A DNA stretch of 64,000 bases from Patellaria atrata CBS 101060 (taxonomy: Eukaryota > Ascomycota > Dothideomycetes > Patellariales > Patellariaceae): assembly GCA_010093705.1 (NCBI GenBank), contig MU006090.1, positions 190,056 to 254,055 on the forward strand, in the 5' to 3' direction. Under the pieces are notes generated by a model. That model searched no databases. It had not been told where the DNA came from and was given only the letters and a program-made list of their open reading frames with translations. Numbering within the stretch: position 1 is the first letter of the stretch; every line of letters starts with the position of its first letter. This document shows positions 1-9,953 of this stretch, piece by piece. The position numbers and the translations under genes were made by a program.

Positions 1-838
1 GTTACACCCGACCATGGGTACAAGGGCTTTTTCAGTCGACGTCACACGTGGACTTCATATCATGCTGGAACATACTATTTGCTCAAACGATTAGTAGGAT
101 GGTCAGTACACGCTGTCGATAGTGGGCTCAATACATGCAGGCAGGCCATGCCAGGCCATTCAACCACGCCCCGACCTTGCATTCGGATTGCATTCGGCTC
201 TTCCGCGATTAGATCAAGATGCACTAATGCGGCCCAGCCGAACCGAGAAGAGTTACGAATATCGGACGTCTTTACCTTAAGCTGCTCGGACGCGTGGATC
301 ATCAGGGACCGGTAATCAAATATCACAATATAACTGGGTGAATTGAGTTGTTCCCTCGATCCCGATTACGTAGGTTTAAAGCACGCATTGCGGGAAACCC
401 TGTGAAGAATATAGTCCTAGTTCTGACATCACAAAACTCTGTTTAGACTCCCAAGCTTCCTTTCCCCACTGTGGCTAACTGTCAAATGCCCTTGTCACAT
501 TTATAACCAATTGTCGAGATTCTCGTGGTCTCCATTACAGTTTTCTGCTGCACTATCTATCATTCAGTCACTATTTTAACCTGCAAGAACCTGCATCTCG
601 TGAGGCCTGGATTCAATGTTGAATATGCCGGCGGCCACTTCGTTCGTTGCCTTTTGTTTGTCTTTGACTAGTTTACCTTTTCTGATATATCATATACTAG
701 ATAGTTTTATTTCTCCGAAACTGCAATCCAACAACGTGGGTTCTGTGTTGTATAGAGGATCAAAGACTAGTTCTACACAACTGAGGGGCTTTAGTGGCTC
801 TCACTATCCCTGTTCGCCTATTTGACTGTTGGGTCTGA
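1..838. other. Gene-free upstream region
   Basis: Only short unrelated ORFs on both strands. None has a recognisable motif or continues through plausible introns. The last 250 bases before the P450 start (about 590-838) are pyrimidine-rich and probably hold its promoter and leader. Confidence 0.6.
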
Positions 839-2694
839 GTGCCAGTCTACTCGAGCATGCTCTCTATTACATTTTCTGCTGCTATCCTTCTCTTCCTACT
901 ATACATTGCTCGGGAAATCCGAGCCTACTACAACTTAAAACAATTTGGCGGACCATGGATAGTAGGTTTCTCAAGGATATGGCTCTACAGGTCCATCATG
1001 TCTGGCAGGATGAACATCCACTTCACCGAACTAAACGATAAATATGGTTCGTACAATTAACCGTTGCTTTGAGATGTGAGTATGTATGCTGATATCTAAA
1101 TAGGAAGCACTGCTCGGTCCGGGCCGAATCATCTAATGACATGCGATCCTGCGCTTATCCGCCGTATGAACGCCGTCAGGAGCTCCTACACGCGATCAGA
1201 GTGGTACAAGGGACTGCGCCTTCATCCTACAAGGGATAATATTACATCCTACAGAGATGAAGCTACACATATGCAGCTTCGGAACCAGATGGCACTGGGG
1301 GTATGCTATTTGTCCCTTTTATACCCTAATTAGTTAACAGGATTATAGTATTCTGGAAAAGAAAATCTATTCCTAGAGCAAGATATAGATAAGCGCTTAC
1401 TGCAATTGATTGATCTGATGAAGAGCAAATACACGTCTAGTAGTACGGAATATCGACCCTTTTGTCTCGCTCGTCTCACCACTTTCTTTACACTCGACGT
1501 TATCTCCACTGTCGCTTTTGGGAGAGCATTCGGCTTTCTCGAACGTGATGAGGACCACTTCGACTACATCAACCAACTCAATAAGTTCTTACCAGCCGTC
1601 ATGCTCTTCGGAAGCTATCCCGAACTCCAAAGTGTCATGCGGCTCCCCTTCATGCAAGCTCTTGCCCCTAAAGCCACCGATGCCGTCGGATTGGGTAAGG
1701 TAATGGGGTAAGTATCTCTCAATTATGATTATATGTTTCCCCTGCAATCTCACCAACTGACTTCAAACCTTAGCTTCGCCAAGGAAGTCGTGGCCGAACG
1801 CTTCGGTGCTAAACCCATCGTCCGCAAAGACATGCTCGGCTCTTTTCTCGCTCACGGCCTGTCCCAAGAGCAACTCGAGTCCGAGACCCTGACCCAGATC
1901 ACCGCTGGCTCCGACTCTAGCTCTACTGCCATCCGTATGACCATTTTCCTCATCACGACGAGCCCGCAGATCTACACGAAGCTGATGGCGGAGCTGGATG
2001 ATGCGCTGAATGCAGGAAAGTTTACGAGACCGATCATGACAGATGCGGAGAGTAGACAGTTGCCGTATCTACAGGCGTGTATTAAAGAGGGGCTGAGGAT
2101 GTATCCACCTGTCACCGGTTTGCTGGCAAAACAGAGTCCGCCAGAGGGTGATTGGGTGGATGGGAAGTTCATCCCCGGTGGTGTCCAGATCGGATGGAAC
2201 TCGTGGGGCCTAATGAGACGTAAAGATGTGTTTGGGAACGATCCAGAGGTTTTCAGGCCTGAAAGGTGGTTTGCTGCTGAGGATGAGGAGCAGGAGACTG
2301 CGGCGAAGAGGATTGAGAATATGGAGGGAGTTCAGGGGATGGTGTTTGGATATGGGAGATTTGGGTGTTTGGGGAAGAATGTTGCGGTCATGGAGTTGGA
2401 TAAAGCTGTAGCTGAGGTGATACTTCTTTCTCATTTTCTTCCTCTCCTTTCCTTCTCTTTCCTTCCGACGTCTACTGCAAGAAGGAAGAGTGGGACATGT
2501 CGGTTAACGTACGATAGCTGTTACTGCGGTTCAACTTCCAAATCGCGAACCCCGAGAAGCCGTTCGAGAGTACGTGTATCGGGTTCTTTCTCATGCAGAA
2601 GATGATTTTCCGGCTCGAGGAACGGACGACGACGGCCACTTCTCAGGATGACGGTGCTCGGGATGTGTTGGCTTTGGACGACATCTCTTATTAA
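839..2694 (+). CDS. Cytochrome P450 monooxygenase, five exons
   Basis: Microsomal heme-thiolate monooxygenase of unknown substrate. Exons that keep frame are 839-1046, 1104-1300, 1349-1707, 1774-2416 and 2518-2694, giving 527 residues, the usual length for fungal P450s. The N-terminus has a hydrophobic ER anchor (ITFSAAILLFLLYIA). An I-helix stretch AGSDSSSTA, the K-helix ExxR in KEGLRMYP, FRPERW, and the heme loop FGYGRFGCLG with its Cys ligand are all present. The last exon supplies the beta-rich C-terminus after an intron that the simple reading frame runs through. The first intron uses a weak GTTCGT donor. General features recall pisatin-demethylase-like fungal P450s, but family assignment needs a search. 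A second start nine codons' distance downstream (MLSITF) is possible. No pathway partner is adjacent. Confidence 0.9.
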
Positions 2695-3040
2695 AATTTC
2701 GAAAGCCCGCGTGTTGTGAATGTCGTGAGTATCTCCGTCGGTTACTACTTGGGCTGTACAGGATAGTCGGTTCTTGTGCTCAGTTAGCAAGACGTGCATA
2801 CACATATTTATCAGTTTAGAGAATCGATATTAATACTTACTTATTGGTCAATCCTGACTCCCACGCTTACTGACCCTAAATTCAGTTCATGGGAACTTCA
2901 CATCGAGCCCCCTCGACCTTGACTAAATCCAACTCCTTTACATCTTCTGTCTCCCCTCACTTTGCTTCAATTACCACATCCCTTTGATTCCAAGATTCAC
3001 ACCTTATATGTTACTGTAGAATACTCAAACAGCCACCTGC

Positions 3041-3080
3041 GACACAATTCGCGAGACACAATTCGTGAGACACAATTGCT
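3041..3080. repeat. 14-bp imperfect tandem repeat, about 3 copies
   Basis: The word GACACAATTCG recurs three times at 14-base spacing with small differences. It lies in intergenic DNA about 350 bases after the P450 stop. Confidence 0.7.
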
Positions 3081-3829
3081 CGACTTTGCTCATTTCCGTA
3101 CCCAACTTCTTGAATGTCCCCCAGCCCTGACTTTCTGTACAAACCAGTCAGAAGTCAAAGATATCCCAACGACGTTCTCCCCTAGCCCAAGCCCACAAAG
3201 CTCACCAAGCGTCATACGAGATCCCTTAAAATGAAAAAAAGATATCGATAGCATAGCTCCCATCCCTCAGTCCCGGTGAAGAAAGGAAAAAGAGGAAAGA
3301 TCTACCTCAAACTCAGACAGAGAAGACGTCAGGGGTGGAAATAAAGTGTGCGTACTGATACCATACGATCCCATACCATACCATCGCATATAGCTCGACC
3401 AAGTGATCAGAACTGAGTACTAGAGGAAAGGGGTGGTATCATCTCTCATCTCTAACCTTACGTATCCTATCCTATATATCAAACCATATTTAACATCTCA
3501 CATCTCACATCCCCTTCAACCCATCCCTTCATACCTATATCCCGTATCACGACTCTCGTATATCCCCAAGCGGACGAGATAAAACTCCCACAAAGAGTAA
3601 ACCATGTCCTCATCCCAATCCCATCCCCAGATCCAAGTCAAGATTTCGATACCTTCGACCACTCGACTCACATAAGAAACCCGGGTCCAGTTAGTATATC
3701 CCTCACCTCCTTTTCCCAACCTCCCAACTCCCAAGCTAAGATCCAAAACTTAGCTTACCGTGTTTTCCAATTTCCTGGCATGAACTTTATGTCTCTCCTA
3801 GCACTTTTTACTTCATCATTTCCTTTTTT

Positions 3830-4419
3830 NNNNNNNNNNNNNNNNNNNNNNNNNNNNNNNNNNNNNNNNNNNNNNNNNNNNNNNNNNNNNNNNNNNNNNN
3901 NNNNNNNNNNNNNNNNNNNNNNNNNNNNNNNNNNNNNNNNNNNNNNNNNNNNNNNNNNNNNNNNNNNNNNNNNNNNNNNNNNNNNNNNNNNNNNNNNNNN
4001 NNNNNNNNNNNNNNNNNNNNNNNNNNNNNNNNNNNNNNNNNNNNNNNNNNNNNNNNNNNNNNNNNNNNNNNNNNNNNNNNNNNNNNNNNNNNNNNNNNNN
4101 NNNNNNNNNNNNNNNNNNNNNNNNNNNNNNNNNNNNNNNNNNNNNNNNNNNNNNNNNNNNNNNNNNNNNNNNNNNNNNNNNNNNNNNNNNNNNNNNNNNN
4201 NNNNNNNNNNNNNNNNNNNNNNNNNNNNNNNNNNNNNNNNNNNNNNNNNNNNNNNNNNNNNNNNNNNNNNNNNNNNNNNNNNNNNNNNNNNNNNNNNNNN
4301 NNNNNNNNNNNNNNNNNNNNNNNNNNNNNNNNNNNNNNNNNNNNNNNNNNNNNNNNNNNNNNNNNNNNNNNNNNNNNNNNNNNNNNNNNNNNNNNNNNNN
4401 NNNNNNNNNNNNNNNNNNN
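3830..4419. other. Assembly gap (590 N)
   Basis: Run of N. The left flank ends in a T run and the right flank starts with seven G, so the gap probably reflects low-complexity sequence. Any reading frame crossing it is meaningless. Confidence 0.99.
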
Positions 4420-5632
4420 GGGGGGGAAATGCTGATCACCTCACCTTTTGCTGTTCCGTGATTCGTTAAAACAGGGAGGGGTTCTTGGGGTTACATTTAA
4501 ACGTTCGCTACTATGCCTACTGGTAATGTAAACGTAGTTGGGGAGACCGGACAAGCCGAACAACACTTCACTCACAGTCGGAGGCATATTATTGCGAGAG
4601 CATGGTAGTTTTCGAGAACAAACAATTCCAGAATAAAGTGACCCATTCAATTAGCTACAAAACAATGTACCGTAGAAACCGGGCCCTCTCAATCGGGGGC
4701 CCATATATCTCGGGTGTAAATAGTAGAAAGATAGCAAAATCCACCACATAGCCCAAATATCGCTTAAAAATCAGAGTACTACATGTACTTCCAGAGTTAA
4801 AAGAAAGATCCCATATTCCCAATCCACATGCAAGATAGCAAAATCAAACAAGACATCTAGCATCGTTCACTCTTCCAGTCATGAGAGTACGCTATGCAGA
4901 CCACTAACAACACGATGAAAGGAAATGAAAGAAGTCCAAAGAGAAATAAAAAAAAAAGCTGGTGAGTCAACATGAGAATGCTGCTCTATATAGCAAAACA
5001 AATGGTATCCCAAAGATAGCCAAACATGAGAACTGGCATAAAGACTGCCGAAATCCTCCCTCTCCAAACACCCAAACGTGGAGACGAAATCTTAGCGAGG
5101 TTAAAGATAGTCTTGAAAGATGAATTTCAAATAAAAAGACAGACATATATCCGTCATGAAGCACAGTAACATAAAAAAAAAAAGGCATTAAAGCAACAAA
5201 TCGTAGACATGATGTCGTGATTCGCATCGTAAAAATCTCGTTCAGGCATTGCCGGACGTCTATTGCGGCATATGCTCATGACGCGTTAGGCCGTAAAGTC
5301 ATAACATGCTTTTGAAGAGGTCGATCGAATGTTGGGTCGGATGTGTAGTGAAGGTGAATTTGGGTAATAGGTCAAAGAGGAGGTCGACGAAGGAATAGGT
5401 AAGGTAAAGGTAGGTATTGCGTTGGAGAAGATTAGGTTGGTAAGGTAGATGCTTGGTACAGGCGGTAGAGAAAGGAAGGTGCAATGGAGGTGATGAATCA
5501 GTTGGCGCGGATGACGAGTTTAGCGAGGAACTTGTTCGATAGGCAATCGAAGTCATTGCGGTCAAACTTGGCTTCAGACCGACCCTTAAGATATGATTCT
5601 TAAGTAATTAATCATTAGTAAGATGTTCAGTC

Positions 5633-7984
5633 TTATACTCGGGTAGTTTTAACAGAGGCGGTGTATCTCGACTTACCGTATTTGGTTACGTGTTGTCTGA
5701 CTTCCGTCATGGCTTCGCAAACTGCGGGGTTGGAGTTCAACAGGTTGTGGTGAAGGTTGGTATCCCACTCGGTAAAGGCTGGCAGTTTTTGCGAAATGGC
5801 AGAGAACAAGCCAACGATGACACCCACCGGTGTTGACTCCATATCTTTGCAGAATTTCTGGGCTGCACCAGTATCAGGGACTCTGTAATGGCAGTCGAAT
5901 TGCATCTCTTCCCAGATGGCCAGTAAGATGGCAGCAAGCATGAAGATGGTAGGCCAATTCTTCAGCTTCTCACCACTGTATACGGATGAGTAGAGAGCGG
6001 ATAACTCCTCCAGAATGTCTTTTTGAAGTTCACGCCACATATCTGCCAAGGCGACCTTGACCTGGAAATTGATCATGACAGGTGCAACAGTCTTGCCAGC
6101 AAATTTGCTGGTCTCATCCTCGATCTTGCCAATTTGGGCCTCTTCTTCCGACAATCCCTCAACCATGGTGATGTGAAGGGTAAGATTGTAAGCCAGTACG
6201 AGTTTCAACGCTTTTCGGATCACGGGTAATTTCTCGCGAAGGTAATAGCGATAGGCCGTCTTGAGAAGCTCGGTGAGGAACTTGGTGCCCTCAAAGTAGT
6301 CATCGACGAATTTCTCAAAGCCGCCATCAATGTGACGGTCAAGGTATTCTGAAAGGAGAGCGCGAGATACACCTTCCATGCCGGCGGATAGTTTGGCCGT
6401 TGTCATTTCGTAAGGCTTGGGGTTCTCATGTATCGTCTCGACCCAGTCCATACCGAAGCACTTATCATCGCGGACATAAACCTCACGAGCAGTGATCGGT
6501 AGGAATACATTGTAACCGTGAGTGATGTAGAGTGTGCGTTCTTCGCTCGAGAAGCCTTTGATGTTGCTAACGGATGAGCCGAGGCTGACGTGACGTTCAA
6601 AATCCGCCTTCCAGTCCTTCATGAAATATGCAATATCTTTGATGTCAATACGAGTGCACGGCACCTGCCATAGACGTGCGTGAGAAGGTTGGCATCCACC
6701 GCAGGGATCACCCTTATCGCAAGTCTTCTTTAAGAACTTGCAACGAAGGCATGCTCGGAGCTTCCTTATCTCGTGAGCTTGCTGCCTCTGTTCCGAGGAG
6801 AGAGGTCCTTTCCGTCTTCCAACACGCTTCTCAGTACCATTACGCTTTTCCTTTGCTGCTGCTGGTTTGGTAACCTTAGTTATCGTTTTACTAGCGCCTG
6901 GAGTTGGTGGTGTCTTTCTTCTTCTGGATTGAGGTGAGCCGACGCCAGTTGAGCTGGGGGAACTTGAAGATGACGCCGATTGCTTGATATGGTAAGGTTG
7001 AGCAGCCGCTAACGGAGGGCTGACCGAGACGGAGTGCGCATGCGAGTGAGCGGGAGAACAGTGATGAATCTTATGATCATGAGCTTCCTCGATGAACCCG
7101 TGCTGTATCGAGGCAGGATGGAGTTCTAAACTCGCTTCTGACTGTGGGGAGTGTAGTGGGAAGTGAGCGATCTCTTCGTAACTGCCGAATGAGTGTGCTG
7201 AGAGAGGAACATCGGAATGCTGTGATGAATGAGGATCTGAATCTGTTCGAATGTGGTGAAGGGTTTGTCCCGGGTTGAACACGGCTTGGTCCGGAAATGA
7301 GTCGAAACTTTGGCGGTGTGTTTGAATGTTGGTCCAGTCGTTGTCACTGCTCGAAAGAGAGCCAACTTCTAACCAGTTATCGTTCGGAGATCCAGTTGAC
7401 ATGTTTGGAGGCAGTCCATTCATCATCATGTCGTTAAACTCGTTGCGGAAATCATTCATCGAGAAAGCCACGGTCCCAGTGCTCATTGCGCTCAACGCTG
7501 GCTCCATCGAGGTGGAATAGGCGGCGATGAACGAAGCATCCATTGGCATGGTCGTGGTATTTACACCAGCCTGCGAAGTCGCCATGTAATCCGTGGGTGA
7601 CGTTTGTAGCTGACCGGTATAGTTAGTATTGAAGTTGTTAGGGTCGAAGCTCGCGTCGTGCATGTTGAACTGTTGCGACTGCTGAGGCAGCTGAAATTGG
7701 CCCCAGTTCGCCATCAAGGCAGCCGATGTGTCGAGAGCCTGACTGTATCCGAGAGCATTACCGGCTTGGAGAGGAGCAGTCGTCGTTGCCGGAAGATTCG
7801 ACGACGCACCGGTCGTGGTGTTTGCCCGCCGCTGGTTCGAGGGATCGTTTTGGTTGTGAGGCATATTGTTGTCCATCGGGATAGGCCACGACTGTGACGG
7901 TACGAAGTTATACCGTTGTAGCGATGAGTTTGGGTCAAAGTCAAAGCCTAAGAGGCTATCGTTGGTAAAGTCGAGGGGATCCAT
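5633..7984 (-). CDS. Zn2Cys6-type regulator with internal zinc cluster (783 aa)
   Basis: Probable nuclear DNA-binding regulator in one uninterrupted exon. Residues 1-400 are polar and low in complexity, rich in Gln, Asn, Ser, His and Pro, as in activation regions. A basic stretch (GRRKGPLSSEQRQQAHEIRK) precedes a six-cysteine cluster near residues 411-440: CLRC, six residues, C, five residues, CGGC, then eleven residues before the last Cys (VPCTRID). This fits Zn(II)2Cys6 with a long final spacing. The C-terminal 330 residues are mostly helical, without a standard fungal-specific TF domain that I can recognise. Most family members carry the cluster near the N-terminus, so the mid-protein position is a distinguishing trait. 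The target pathway is unknown. A heptamer-repeat tract lies upstream of the start, at 8343-8412. Confidence 0.85.
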   Translation of the reverse strand: MDPLDFTNDSLLGFDFDPNSSLQRYNFVPSQSWPIPMDNNMPHNQNDPSNQRRANTTTGASSNLPATTTAPLQAGNALGYSQALDTSAALMANWGQFQLPQQSQQFNMHDASFDPNNFNTNYTGQLQTSPTDYMATSQAGVNTTTMPMDASFIAAYSTSMEPALSAMSTGTVAFSMNDFRNEFNDMMMNGLPPNMSTGSPNDNWLEVGSLSSSDNDWTNIQTHRQSFDSFPDQAVFNPGQTLHHIRTDSDPHSSQHSDVPLSAHSFGSYEEIAHFPLHSPQSEASLELHPASIQHGFIEEAHDHKIHHCSPAHSHAHSVSVSPPLAAAQPYHIKQSASSSSSPSSTGVGSPQSRRRKTPPTPGASKTITKVTKPAAAKEKRNGTEKRVGRRKGPLSSEQRQQAHEIRKLRACLRCKFLKKTCDKGDPCGGCQPSHARLWQVPCTRIDIKDIAYFMKDWKADFERHVSLGSSVSNIKGFSSEERTLYITHGYNVFLPITAREVYVRDDKCFGMDWVETIHENPKPYEMTTAKLSAGMEGVSRALLSEYLDRHIDGGFEKFVDDYFEGTKFLTELLKTAYRYYLREKLPVIRKALKLVLAYNLTLHITMVEGLSEEEAQIGKIEDETSKFAGKTVAPVMINFQVKVALADMWRELQKDILEELSALYSSVYSGEKLKNWPTIFMLAAILLAIWEEMQFDCHYRVPDTGAAQKFCKDMESTPVGVIVGLFSAISQKLPAFTEWDTNLHHNLLNSNPAVCEAMTEVRQHVTKYGKSRYTASVKTTRV

Positions 7985-8342
7985 CGTTATTTCGATGGAT
8001 AGACTCTGAAGGAGTCAGTGCGGAGTGCGGCGGGTCAGCCAGGAAGGCGAAGCTGAGAACTGAGGATGGGCTGCAGTCGTGAATTGAGCGGACACTTAGG
8101 CTGCTCGTATCACACCGCAGGTTCTCCGGACTCCAGTTCAGGTAGGATCAAGAGCCGGAAGACAAGATTGACGAGGAGCAGAAGAAAATCCAGGAAGAAG
8201 CCAGGAAGAGGCTTGCAACTGGATTTAGAACTTTTTTTTCGTTCGTGTTGTTTAGAGTAATGGAGTTAAAAAGAGTTCGAGCAGCGAAAAAGAAAAGGCG
8301 GGGAGGGGATCGGGAGATGAAGCGTTAGCAATCTTTTTAGCT

Positions 8343-8412
8343 GGCGGTCGGCTGTCTGCTGTCTACTGTCTGCTGTCTACTGTGCTTGTCTGCTTGTCTG
8401 CTGTCTGCTGTC
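8343..8412. repeat. Heptamer tandem tract, CTGTCTG/CTGTCTA type
   Basis: About nine imperfect copies of a 7-base unit (CTGTCTG or CTGTCTA, some as CTTGTCTG). It lies about 360 bases upstream of the minus-strand regulator start, so it could be in its promoter or 5' leader. On that strand it reads as CAGCAGA/CAGTAGA repeats. Confidence 0.8.
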
Positions 8413-8838
8413 AGTTTACTAAAAAGATCGACTGCCTGGTTTGCGAGGGATGTGGATGTATGTCTTGGACTCGTTCGGCGTTGCTTGTCAAAAGTTGTTC
8501 TTCGAATAGTAGAATTGACAGACCAAACTTTCGAATCAAAAAGAATGAGTCCCTTCCCTTGGGTGTTTATTGTTGACTTAGTTTCGACATGACGGCCGAT
8601 CATGGGCCAAGCGCCCTTCTTTGCAACACGGGTGAAAAGTGAGGAGAAGGCGATTCCTGGCGAAAACGGGGTTGCTGAAGGGTGCTCTCTCTCTAGAACT
8701 AGTCCCTACTCTCTACCAGTCTCCATACCTTGTTACCTTGTTACTCTCCACGACAATGAGCGGTGTGGAGGAACACTTGATCAGACCTCCCCCACCAATC
8801 AATTTGGATGCAGTGCGTAGGATGCCAGCGATGCATCC

Positions 8839-8898
8839 AATCCACTGAAATCCACTGAAATCCACTGAAATCCACTGAAATCCACTGAAATCCACTGC
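8839..8898. repeat. 10-bp tandem repeat, 6 copies
   Basis: AATCCACTGA repeats head to tail; the first five copies are identical and the sixth ends in C. The period is close to one helical turn, so a bound protein would see every copy on the same face. No gene spans it. Confidence 0.95.
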
Positions 8899-9941
8899 AA
8901 GTCTGCAGTCCACACCCTCAAGACATGCAAATGCTGAATTGGTCCTGGTCGAGCTGCACCCTCTAAATTGGGCCAGACCACCATCTTTCTCCTTCCTTCT
9001 TCATCAACACTTACCACATACCACGCCAAAGTGGAGTTGGGAAGCCTCTCAACAGGAGAATAAACGAGCTTGACAACCTCTTTTGACAACCTCTTTCACC
9101 AACCATCAAAGACCCTTCAAGCACGATTATGGGCAATAATAATGAGATGCACACGATTGCAGCACTTCGAGCCACACCACCGTCTCACCCTCCTCAACCA
9201 GCAGAGCCAGTCAGCGAATACGATATAATCAGGCCGATCCTAGTACGCCCAGCTGCTATTAACAGTTTACAGTATGGACAAGCCCAAAACTTCTGGTCGT
9301 CGATATGAAAAAGGATCCCGACTTTGCGCTACCAGATAAGATGCCGCTGAAGAGATCCATCTGAATCGCTTCCTTGTTTAAATTTAGCTTCTGCCACTTC
9401 ATCAAAACCCATCCTTACTGTAGTTCTAATACAGGACCCCGAAGATGTGGGATGACGCAAAATTCTTATTATCCATCAGCGCCTCTGTATCTTAAAGTCC
9501 GCGTATGAAAAATGGCGGAAGCAGAACCTTTTCCCAGCACTGTACCCGACATTCGTGAGGATATGGTACGGTACTGACTGTAGAGTCAACGCGAGGAGAA
9601 GACTTTGCATGCGTTGCTTCTGATTCCAATACTACCCTCCCAGCCTCCACTTATCTTCCACGCGTCAAGCTCGCTCGGTATTGTGGGACTTTGGGAACCG
9701 GGAACAAACAAGTTCTCGTGCTACGCGTGTCTTCAGATTCAGCATTCCTCTACCGTTGCTGGCGAACCGCGACATAGGTTGGAACACTGCATCGCCTCCG
9801 CAACGTTTCACTACTCCCGCATCTACTGGATCTTGCATCTTCATTACTCAACCAAGTTAGCGAACTAGAGTCTCTGGGAACTCTTGTTCCCGATCCCGAT
9901 GAGCCGCGTTAAGCACGTCGGAAGCGCTCCCTTGCTTCACA

Positions 9942-9953
9942 TACTGTACAGTA
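9942..9953. repeat. Perfect 12-bp palindrome TACTGTACAGTA
   Basis: Self-complementary over all twelve bases. Related words (TACGGTAC, GTACAGTAC, TACTCCGTAC) recur between 9.2 and 12.3 kb. Function unknown. Confidence 0.7.

Larger units (their letters stand above)
2695..5632. other. Gene-free region with assembly gap
   Basis: No supportable gene. It contains a three-copy 14-base repeat near 3041-3080, CATACC and CACATCT micro-repeats around 3355-3515, and the gap at 3830-4419. An A-rich stretch lies at 4660-5280. Part of 4700-5630 may be the 3' leader or terminator region of the downstream minus-strand regulator gene. Confidence 0.6.

Noticed and set aside
3780-4469. Open frame across the 590-N gap
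   Set aside because: Almost all undetermined bases; no information.
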